From: Spirochaetales bacterium
Lineage (GTDB): Bacteria > Spirochaetota > Spirochaetia > SZUA-6 > DRHE01
NCBI GenBank assembly: GCA_016930895.1
Contig: JAFGFV010000122.1
Span: forward strand, 1-10,436
Reading direction: 5' to 3'
Length of the DNA: 10,436 nt
Below are positions 3,754 to 10,436 of the stretch, one piece after another. Made by a program: the position numbers and the translations under genes. The notes under the pieces are model-generated. The model was not told the DNA's origin, ran no database searches, and saw only the letters and a program-made list of their open reading frames with translations. Every line of letters starts with the position of its first letter. The stretch's first letter is position 1.

Positions 3754-6021
3754 ATGGGAAAAGAGAACGCAGCGGTGGCGGGACTCCGCCCCTCCACACG
3801 AACCGGGGTGGATGGGCGGCCGGATTTGTCCTCCGCTTCACAGGCAACGCTGTTCAGGCTGATCGCGGACCACACGACCGATGCGGCGCTGCGTCTGGAC
3901 AGCAACGGCTTCATCCGCTTCGCCAACGGCGCCGCCAGGGGCATCTTTGGCTACGCTCCCGAAGAGATGGTGGGCAAGCCAGTCTCCCGGTTTCTAACCA
4001 AGAACGCCGTGCGCCTGTTCGAGCAGAAGCTCGCCGTGGCGGTGCGGGAAACGGGTACGGAGCCGACGGAAAGCTCTCCGCGGGAGACCCTGTCGCTGCA
4101 GGCCCTGCACCGCGACGGCCGGCACTTCCCCGCCGAGCTGTTTCTCGTTGCGTATCGGGCCGATGTCGCGCTGGAAGTCCTGGTTCTCGTCAAGGATCTG
4201 ACCCATCAGGAGACCGTAGCCCAGGAGCTCAAGGCCGTACGCAACAGCTACTGGGCCCTGTCCGAAACCGTTACGGACCCGATCCTGCAGATCAACGAGG
4301 ATTTCCGCATCCTGTTCGCCAACTCGGCCGTGCGCTCCGTGTTCGGCTACACAGCCAAGGAGCTGATCAACAAGCAGATCCAGACCCTTTTTCCCCCCTC
4401 CCTGCACAAGCGCTACACGGGCCTGATCCGCAAGTACTTCGTGATCGACGATCCGGACCGCAAGGCCTCCAAGCTGGACAGCGCCCTGGAAGTCCTGGGT
4501 CAGAACAAGTTCAACGAAGTCGTGAATCTCGAGATTTCCTTCGGCAACTCCCGGGCGGTATCCGGAGAGCGGCTTCTGACCTGCATCGTGCGGGATATCT
4601 CCCAGCGCAAGAAGACCGAACGGAAACTCAAGTACCTGGCCTACCACGACAAGCTCACCGACCTGGGCAACCGGGACCTGTTCTACATCACCGTGGAGCA
4701 GTTCCTGAGTCACGTCAAGCGCTACGGGGAAGCCATCGGGGCGCTGCTGTTCCTCGATCTGGACGGCTTCAAGAAGGTCAACGACAACCTCGGCCACGGC
4801 ATGGGGGACAAGATCCTGTGCGAGTGCGCCCACCGTCTGTCCGGCTGCCTGCGGGAGAGCGACCACGTGTACCGGTTCACCGAGAACCTGGAGGAGCTGC
4901 AGGCCAGCCACGAGGATCTGTTCCGCTTCGGAGGAGATGAGTTCGTGATTCTCCTGCCCCACCTGCGGCGCACCACCGATGCCGCCGTGGTGGCCCAGAA
5001 GATCATCGACGCGATCCAGGAGCCCTTCCTGATCGAAGGCAGCGAGCAAGCCGAGAAGATCAGCATCGGCGTCAGTGTGGGGATCGCGCTGATTCCCGAG
5101 AACGGGCTGGAGGCCATGGAGCTCATCCGAAGCGCCGACGTTGCCATGTACAAGGCCAAGGAAAAGCGCAATTCCTACATGTTCTTCACGAAGGAGCTCA
5201 ACAAGCAGGCCACCGAGAGGCTGTTCCTGGAGAATGGCTTGAGAAACGCAGTGGAGAGCCAGTCCTTGGAGCTGTATTACCAACCGATCGTAACGGCGGA
5301 CGGCAGCATCGAAGGGGCCGAGGCCCTGCTGCGGTGGAAGGCGGCGGAGAAGGGGTTCATCCCGCCGGGGGTCTTTATTCCGGTGGCGGAAGAGACCGGC
5401 ATCATCCTGCCGTTGGGCGACTGGGTCTTCGAGAGGGCCTGCCGGCAGCTCAAGGAGTGGAACGACGGCGGTCACCCGCAGCTGTACGTGTCGGTGAACC
5501 TCTCGGTCAAGCAGTTCAACCACGAGCACATCGTCCGAAAGCTCGGATCGATCATCCACGGCACCGGGGTGGACCCCGCGAACCTGAAGATCGAGGTGAC
5601 CGAGAGCAGCATCATGCACAACCCGCAGGAGGCCCGGGCCAAGATGGAGGAGCTCAAACGGCAGCACCCGGGTGTCCGCATCGCCATCGACGACTTCGGC
5701 ACGGGGTACTCATCCCTGAGCTACCTGTCGGACTTTCCGGTGGATATCCTGAAGATCGACCAGCACTTCGTCATCAACCTGACCAAGCATCACAACACCA
5801 AGATCATCAATACCATCATCACCCTGGGACAGAGCCTGAACATGGAAGTCGTGGCCGAAGGAGTGGAGTCCGAGCACCAGCTCGAGTACCTGCAGTCGCG
5901 CAACTGCAGGACCTTCCAGGGTTTCTTCTTCGGGCAGGCAGTCCCAGCTTCCGAGATGACCCGACTGCTGTCGCTGGGCAGGCTGCCCCTGAAGGTCCTG
6001 GCAGGCCCCGCCAAGGTCTAG
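3754..6021 (+). CDS. PAS-PAS-GGDEF-EAL c-di-GMP turnover protein
   Basis: A 755-residue soluble protein with no signal peptide or membrane helix: PAS 1 (about 28-150), PAS 2 (about 165-285), GGDEF (about 290-462) and EAL (about 480-735). The GGDEF motif at 393-397 is exact, so diguanylate cyclase activity is possible. The EAL domain keeps the expected phosphodiesterase residues: E523-A-L, the N of V-N-L-S, the E of E-V-T-E, D646-D647 in D-D-F-G-T-G-Y-S-S, the K of L-K-I-D, E-G-V-E and the late Q-G-F-x-F-G-Q. It is therefore most likely a phosphodiesterase, possibly bifunctional. Oddity: 17 extra residues (375-391) separate V-Y-R from F-G-G-D-E-F, moving the R-x-x-D inhibitory site (367-370) from the usual 5 to 22 residues before GGDEF. 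AGGTGG at 3742-3747 supports ATG 3754. The PAS ligand cannot be told from the sequence. Confidence 0.95.
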   Translation: MGKENAAVAGLRPSTRTGVDGRPDLSSASQATLFRLIADHTTDAALRLDSNGFIRFANGAARGIFGYAPEEMVGKPVSRFLTKNAVRLFEQKLAVAVRETGTEPTESSPRETLSLQALHRDGRHFPAELFLVAYRADVALEVLVLVKDLTHQETVAQELKAVRNSYWALSETVTDPILQINEDFRILFANSAVRSVFGYTAKELINKQIQTLFPPSLHKRYTGLIRKYFVIDDPDRKASKLDSALEVLGQNKFNEVVNLEISFGNSRAVSGERLLTCIVRDISQRKKTERKLKYLAYHDKLTDLGNRDLFYITVEQFLSHVKRYGEAIGALLFLDLDGFKKVNDNLGHGMGDKILCECAHRLSGCLRESDHVYRFTENLEELQASHEDLFRFGGDEFVILLPHLRRTTDAAVVAQKIIDAIQEPFLIEGSEQAEKISIGVSVGIALIPENGLEAMELIRSADVAMYKAKEKRNSYMFFTKELNKQATERLFLENGLRNAVESQSLELYYQPIVTADGSIEGAEALLRWKAAEKGFIPPGVFIPVAEETGIILPLGDWVFERACRQLKEWNDGGHPQLYVSVNLSVKQFNHEHIVRKLGSIIHGTGVDPANLKIEVTESSIMHNPQEARAKMEELKRQHPGVRIAIDDFGTGYSSLSYLSDFPVDILKIDQHFVINLTKHHNTKIINTIITLGQSLNMEVVAEGVESEHQLEYLQSRNCRTFQGFFFGQAVPASEMTRLLSLGRLPLKVLAGPAKV

Positions 6022-7076
6022 GGAGCCTGAGGGCTACCTTCCGGATAGACGCCGACCCGATTCCGCCCGCTGTTCTTGGCCTTGTACATGGCGTAATCGG
6101 CGTTCTTGATGATCTCGTTTGGGTCTGGGTCCTCCGCTGACAGCTCCGCTACGCCGAAGCTCATGGTGATGTGGACTTGCTCTCCGCTGACCTGGTAGGT
6201 ATGGTCGGCGATCGACCGTCTCATCTTTTCGGCCGCCACCGCGGCCCCTTCCTTGCCGGTCTCCGGGAGTATGGCCACGAACTCCTCACCGCCGTAGCGC
6301 GCGATGATGTCGGACTTGCGCAGCCGGGACATGACGTGCAGCTCCGTCACCGCCCCCGAGAGAATTTGGGCCGTTTCCCGCAAGACCTCGTCCCCCCAGT
6401 GGTGCCCGAAGCGGTCGTTGATGCGCTTGAAATAGTCGATATCGCAGAAGATCACGGAGAGCACCCCGCGATGGCGTTTGGCCCTGGCTACCTCCTCGGT
6501 CAGCCGGCCTACGAAATAGCGCTTGTTGTACAGCCCCGTGAGGTGATCGGTCAGGCTGAGCTCCTTGTACTTTTCCACCTCCTGGATCAGGGTTTCGATC
6601 TTTTCCCCGTCGGGTACGGAGACCAGGCGTTTCAGGTTTTCGATTTCCCGGCGGGCCTCGTTGTAGGCGCCTTCGAGCTTGTTCTGGTAGAAGTGTATGA
6701 GGTCCCGCATCGACACGATCCCGAAGAGCCGATCGTTCTCGAGCACCGGGATGTGACGGACGCCGTGGGTCTTCATCTTCATGTAGACGGTGTTGTAGTC
6801 CTCGTCCTTGCGGGCGAATACCGGGTCCGGGGTCATGAACTGCGAAACGGGGCGCTGGAGAAGGCTGGCTCGCTCGGTGTCGTCGTGGCCCGAGAACAGC
6901 TTCAGCAGGTCCCGTTCGGTGAAGATGCCGGCGAGCTTCCCCTCCCGGGTCACCAGGATCGCCCCGATCTTGAGGGCGGCCATGGATGCCACGGCCACGG
7001 CAAGGGTCACTCCCTCCTCTACCGCGGCGGGCTGGGGTGTGATCCACGTCTCGATCGTTTCACTTTTTTGACTCAT
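6018..7076 (-). CDS. CBS-CBS-GGDEF diguanylate cyclase
   Basis: A 352-residue cytosolic enzyme that should make c-di-GMP from GTP. Two CBS domains (about 10-60 and 78-128) end in the nucleotide-binding signatures T-E-R-D-L (53-57) and S-M-R-D-L (122-126), and probably sense adenine nucleotides. A charged coiled-coil-like linker (about 130-170) leads into the GGDEF domain, which begins at S-L-T-D-H-L-T-G-L-Y-N-K. The active site is G-G-E-E-F at 262-266, and the inhibitory I-site R-K-S-D at 253-256 lies exactly five residues before it, so product feedback is expected. The stop codon is shared with the convergent EAL gene in one CTAG. Start: ATG 7076. GTG 7085 has AAGGG six bases upstream, but a strong promoter overlaps that site and would make the transcript start at about 7078, favouring a nearly leaderless ATG. 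Confidence 0.93.
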   Translation of the reverse strand: MSQKSETIETWITPQPAAVEEGVTLAVAVASMAALKIGAILVTREGKLAGIFTERDLLKLFSGHDDTERASLLQRPVSQFMTPDPVFARKDEDYNTVYMKMKTHGVRHIPVLENDRLFGIVSMRDLIHFYQNKLEGAYNEARREIENLKRLVSVPDGEKIETLIQEVEKYKELSLTDHLTGLYNKRYFVGRLTEEVARAKRHRGVLSVIFCDIDYFKRINDRFGHHWGDEVLRETAQILSGAVTELHVMSRLRKSDIIARYGGEEFVAILPETGKEGAAVAAEKMRRSIADHTYQVSGEQVHITMSFGVAELSAEDPDPNEIIKNADYAMYKAKNSGRNRVGVYPEGSPQAP

Positions 7077-7084
7077 TTGCTTCA

Positions 7085-7114
7085 CGTATAGCCCTTGGGG
7101 GTGGCAGCTGTCAA
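7085..7114 (-). promoter_or_regulatory. Candidate sigma70 promoter of the CBS-GGDEF gene
   Basis: On the minus strand, TTGACA (complement of 7109-7114) is a perfect -35. It is followed after 18 bases by TATACG (complement of 7085-7090), 4 of 6 to TATAAT. It is the best hexamer pair in the window. Initiation about seven bases on, near 7078, is only about two bases from the ATG at 7076. The divergent gene's own promoter must lie within the same 101-base gap but is not clear. Confidence 0.6.
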
Positions 7115-7177
7115 CGCGCTCTGTGGGCAAGCCGTGCGCTGAATTCCGCCTGGGTGCGAGATAGAGTAGGATGAAGT

Positions 7178-10100
7178 ATGTGGGTTCCGAGCTTTCCCGA
7201 ATCGGTCCGGGTGCGACGACTGTTCGCCGCGACCCTGCTGGCACTCCTGGCCGCCGGGCGGGCAGGAGCTGTGGACCACCTGATCCTCGCGCCGGCCCTG
7301 GTATCTCCGGAGAGCGCGCAGTCCCGCCAGCGCGTGGACGTGCTCGTGCTCAAGGCGACGGCGCTGGCCAACCGGAGCTACGGGGATTGGATCGAGGTGT
7401 CGGCCCCGGCGGCTGAGGCGGGCACCGAGGGCAACGACGGCCCCCGCGGCACCGGCGGCGCCCGAGTCGCGGAAGGAGGGACGTACCGGGTTTCCGTCGT
7501 GGCGGTCCTGGAGGACAACCCGGTGGTGGCGCTCACCATCAGGGGCCCGGGCGCGGCCGAGCAGGAGAGGAGCTTCGCGCTGCTCGGGGCCCCGGGGCCC
7601 GAAAGTGCCCTCTACTTTGCCCGGGCCTTGTTCTTTCTCTGGGCGTCGGGGCAGGAGGGCCTCCGGGTGCCGGCGCAGCCCCCGCCGGCATTTCTCGACG
7701 AGTTGCCTACCGCCGCCCTCGCCGAATCGCTGCTTCCGGGAATGAGCGCGGCGCTCATGCCGTTCTCGGCGGCGGTCACCGCGAAGGGGTCAGTGATCCT
7801 GGGTCTATCCCTGTTCGCGGTGGAGATGGAGCGGAACCTGCGGGTCACGGGCACGCTGGGGATGTCCCTGTACGAAACGGGGACCGCGGGGGCCGCGCAG
7901 AGCCTGACGGCGAGCCCCGAAGGCACCGTGTACACGAAAGCCGCCATGGGTTCGGAGCTGTACTGCTTCCGCCCCGGCGCCGAGGAGCCCCGGCGGATCC
8001 GGCTGCAGGGCAGCCCGTACGGTCCGCTGGCGGCACTGCCGGACGGGAGCGTCGCGCTGCTCAACACCATGGACCGCCGCCTCTGGAGAGTCGAGAACCA
8101 GAGGGTCCGGCAGGTTCCCCTGGCGGCGGGCCCCGACGCGTGGCCGACCGCCATGGCGACCGGGCCGGAGAACACGCTGTGGATCTACTACCCCGCCGAG
8201 CGGAGGGTCAAGGTCCACGCTCCCACCGGCGAGCTCCTGGACAGCATCCTGCCCCTGATGGACTACGGGCAGCCCATCGAGGCCAGCGCCATGGCCGTCT
8301 ATCCCGATGGGCGCTTCCTGCTGTACGGCCGGCAGGGACTGTGGTGCTTTGCGCGCTCCGGGCTGCCTCTCTGGCGCCTGGAGGAGCTGCCCGCCCTGGT
8401 TCCGGGGAACAGCGCCGAGCCTCTGCCCCAACCGGCGGGTCTGGCCTTGGATCCTGCCGCCGGGGTCCTGTATCTCACGGATCTGACCGGAGGGCGGCTC
8501 CTGAAGCTTCTGGACAGGACCTACTGCCGGGACTTTGGGATTCATCCGGAAGCGGAGCTGGAGCTGCTGCGTCTGAACGAGCAACAGCGTGCCGCGCCCC
8601 GGGACGCCGCCGCCACGGTGGAAAAGGCCCTGCTGTACGAGCAGGCCGGGGCGTTCGAGATGGCCCGACTGCAGTGGGAGCGGGCCCTGGAGATCGAGCC
8701 GGCTAACCGCCGCGCCGAAGCCGCCCTGGCCTCGGTCGACCGGAAGCTCGCCCGGAGCGCCGCCGCCCGGGCGCGGGACAAGGCCGTACGCATCCTCGAG
8801 GAGATCGGCCCGGAGAGCGCCCGACGTCACTACCAGGCGGCCATGCAGCTGTACGAGCGGCTGCTGTCGCGTTACCCCCAGGAGGGTGAGGCCCGCGAGG
8901 AGATGGGTGCCCTGCGGGAGCGTTTCGAGGACCGCACCCGGGGCAGCCAACCGCAGGCGCCGGAACAGGCCTTGGCCCTGGAACGGATCGAGGCGGAGAA
9001 TCTCTTCCCGGCCCTGATGCACGAGTATCATCGGCGGCCGGTGCTGCGCGTCGAGCTCCGCAATACCCTCGAGGTACCGGTCGAGAGCCTGCGGGGATCC
9101 GTGTTCGTGGAGCGCTTCATGGATTTCCCGTGGGAGTCCCGGGCCGTGGACTCCGTGGGGCCCGGCGTTCGGGTCGTTCTGGAGCTCAAGATCCCGCTCA
9201 ACCCGGAGGTCCTCGAGCTGGAGGAGGACCTGCCGGTGCAGGGGCGGGTGGAGATCTCCTACCGCGTCGGTCCCGAGGCCCGTCGGTTCCGCAGCTCGGT
9301 TGGCTTGATGATCCATCGGCGCACGGCCCTTCGCTGGGACGACTCCGGGAGGCTCAGCTCCTTCATCACTCCGAACGAAGGGGTGGTGAGCTCCTTTGCC
9401 CTACGGGTAAGCGCCGCGGCGCAGACGCCGAACTGCCGGCTTTCCGACCGGTTCCTGCGGGCCATGCAGATCTGTGACGCTCTGGGAGCCTTCGGCGTTC
9501 GCTACGTCGAGGACCCGGATTCGCCGATCTCCCGCGTACTGGGCCGGCAGGAGGTCGTGGACACGGTGCGCTTTCCGCGGGTCACCCTGCAGGTCCGTTC
9601 GGGCGACTGCGACGATACCACTGCGCTGCTGGCTTCCCTGCTGGAGGCGGCCGGAGTTCGGACGGCGATCATGACATCCCCGGGACACGTGTTTCTGGCC
9701 TTCGACACCGGCGAGAGCCCTTCCACCGCCTGGCTGCTCGAGGGCGCAGAACACGTTGTGGTCGTGCGCGAGGGGACGGTCTGGCTGCCCGTGGAGACCA
9801 CGGGGCTCCCCGAAGGGTTCCCGGCGGCTTGGCGGCAGGCCTCCAGGCTGTACCAGGGCCACGCGGGCGGCGGGGAGATAGAGCTCCTGCCGGTCCGTGA
9901 GCTGCGGGAGCGCTACCCCCCGATTCCGCTGGCGCCCAGCAGCCTGCCCGTGGTCGAGCCGTCGGCCGGCGAGATTGATGCCCTGACCGACCGGAGCTTC
10001 GAGGAGCTGGAACGGGGACTGTACCGCGAGCGGCTGGAGGCGCTCGAGCAGGAGCTCCGGGGCCAGCAGGGAACCGCTGCGGCGAGGCTGGCAAACCGCA

Positions 10101-10436
10101 TCGGCATCCTGCACGCGATGTTCGGGCGCGACCAAGAGGCCGAGCGGGGCTTCCGCCGCGCTCTGGGCGCTTTGCCGGCCTACGAAGCGGCGGCGGTCAA
10201 CCTGGCCAACCTCCAGATCATGCATGGGCGGCTGGACGACGCCGAGGAGGTCTTGCAGCAGGCGATTCGCCGCGACCGGCAGTCACCGGCGGTGAACCTG
10301 CTCCTGGCCCTGCTGTACCATCGCCGCGGGGACCGTCGGGCCGCACGGGAGCACTTTCGGGTGGTGGAGCGCCGGGACCCACAGCTCGCGGCCAGGTTCC
10401 CGTACTTGGCGGAGAACGGTCAGCCGCAGGGCGGTC
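7178..10436 (+). CDS. Large secreted NHL/TPR/transglutaminase-like protein (partial, runs off the right edge)
   Basis: An open frame of 1086 codons without a stop before the window end. Residues 1-31 form a signal peptide (R-V-R-R, hydrophobic 15-26, cleavage after A-G-A), so it is exported. About 225-450 contains five or so NHL/propeller-like repeats (P-D-G or P-E-G-x-x-Y turns). TPR-like helices follow (about 480-515, 549-580), then an Ig-like beta region (about 615-715) and T-A-x-x-W720-D-D. Next is a transglutaminase-like cysteine domain: G-D-C811-D-D, P-G-H837-V-F-L-A-F-D and L-P-V-E873-T, a likely Cys-His-Glu triad. The C-terminus is TPR again (about 960 onward). Proteins of this layout occur, as I recall, in Gram-negative anaerobes and remain uncharacterised. 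ATG 7178 is preceded by AGGA (7168-7171, six bases); GTG 7211 would keep a shorter signal peptide. The substrate is unknown; peptide crosslinking or cleavage is possible. Confidence 0.85.
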   Translation, partial: MWVPSFPESVRVRRLFAATLLALLAAGRAGAVDHLILAPALVSPESAQSRQRVDVLVLKATALANRSYGDWIEVSAPAAEAGTEGNDGPRGTGGARVAEGGTYRVSVVAVLEDNPVVALTIRGPGAAEQERSFALLGAPGPESALYFARALFFLWASGQEGLRVPAQPPPAFLDELPTAALAESLLPGMSAALMPFSAAVTAKGSVILGLSLFAVEMERNLRVTGTLGMSLYETGTAGAAQSLTASPEGTVYTKAAMGSELYCFRPGAEEPRRIRLQGSPYGPLAALPDGSVALLNTMDRRLWRVENQRVRQVPLAAGPDAWPTAMATGPENTLWIYYPAERRVKVHAPTGELLDSILPLMDYGQPIEASAMAVYPDGRFLLYGRQGLWCFARSGLPLWRLEELPALVPGNSAEPLPQPAGLALDPAAGVLYLTDLTGGRLLKLLDRTYCRDFGIHPEAELELLRLNEQQRAAPRDAAATVEKALLYEQAGAFEMARLQWERALEIEPANRRAEAALASVDRKLARSAAARARDKAVRILEEIGPESARRHYQAAMQLYERLLSRYPQEGEAREEMGALRERFEDRTRGSQPQAPEQALALERIEAENLFPALMHEYHRRPVLRVELRNTLEVPVESLRGSVFVERFMDFPWESRAVDSVGPGVRVVLELKIPLNPEVLELEEDLPVQGRVEISYRVGPEARRFRSSVGLMIHRRTALRWDDSGRLSSFITPNEGVVSSFALRVSAAAQTPNCRLSDRFLRAMQICDALGAFGVRYVEDPDSPISRVLGRQEVVDTVRFPRVTLQVRSGDCDDTTALLASLLEAAGVRTAIMTSPGHVFLAFDTGESPSTAWLLEGAEHVVVVREGTVWLPVETTGLPEGFPAAWRQASRLYQGHAGGGEIELLPVRELRERYPPIPLAPSSLPVVEPSAGEIDALTDRSFEELERGLYRERLEALEQELRGQQGTAAARLANRIGILHAMFGRDQEAERGFRRALGALPAYEAAAVNLANLQIMHGRLDDAEEVLQQAIRRDRQSPAVNLLLALLYHRRGDRRAAREHFRVVERRDPQLAARFPYLAENGQPQGG

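Noticed and set aside
3994..5667. Long open frame on the minus strand (557 codons) opposite the EAL gene
   Set aside because: It is the shadow of the GGDEF-EAL coding frame in high-GC DNA; the + strand has complete catalytic motifs across the same bases.
5997..6016. CCTGGC/GCCAAGG stem before the EAL stop, considered as a terminator
   Set aside because: The stem needs a bulge and there is no T-run on either strand; it lies inside coding sequence.
7171..7416. 81-codon frame starting at ATG 7171
   Set aside because: It overlaps the large gene in another frame, has its AGG only one or two bases before the ATG, and gives Arg/Gly-rich noise.
7805..9316. Long open frame on the minus strand (503 codons)
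   Set aside because: It is the shadow of the large + strand gene. Its translation is Gly/Arg/Pro/Leu-rich low-information sequence with no motif, while the + frame has a signal peptide and transglutaminase motifs.

Overview
This 10.4 kb window of high-GC DNA is clearly bacterial. It has Shine-Dalgarno-led genes, sigma70-like promoter matches, c-di-GMP signalling enzymes and a secreted periplasmic-type protein. The mix of c-di-GMP proteins, a half-ferritin of the EncFtn type and a large periplasmic transglutaminase-like/TPR protein suggests a Gram-negative, probably a deltaproteobacterium-like lineage. That placement is inference; no rRNA or marker gene is present.

Region 1-3357 looks like an accessory stretch of small single-domain genes. 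All are on the + strand, and most have their own ribosome binding site and a 180-350 base non-coding leader. It opens with the broken end of an ADP-ribosylglycohydrolase (1-150). Then come a DUF3024 protein (335-679), a DUF2786 protein (989-1654), an encapsulated-ferritin-like half-ferritin (2007-2309), and a translationally coupled pair: a 4-fold beta flower protein (2588-2875) and a DUF1810 protein (2875-3357). The gaps hold promoter-like sequences, paired hairpins and short direct repeats.

Region 3358-3753 is a non-coding boundary. It contains a C-rich low-complexity tract, five 10-base units in strict 10-base phase (3505-3554), and a perfect 12-base direct repeat (3697-3724) just before the next gene.

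Region 3754-7076 is a c-di-GMP module of two convergent genes that share one CTAG as both stop codons. One is a cytosolic PAS-PAS-GGDEF-EAL protein (+), whose GGDEF domain carries a 17-residue insertion. The other is a CBS-CBS-GGDEF diguanylate cyclase (-) with an intact I-site. Divergent from the CBS cyclase, across a 101-base gap, is a very large secreted protein starting at 7178 and still open at the window's right edge. It has a signal peptide, NHL-like propeller repeats, TPRs, an Ig-like region, a transglutaminase-like Cys-His domain and C-terminal TPRs. The two cyclase genes plausibly tune c-di-GMP in response to PAS- and CBS-sensed cues. Any link to the periplasmic protein rests only on the shared divergent region.
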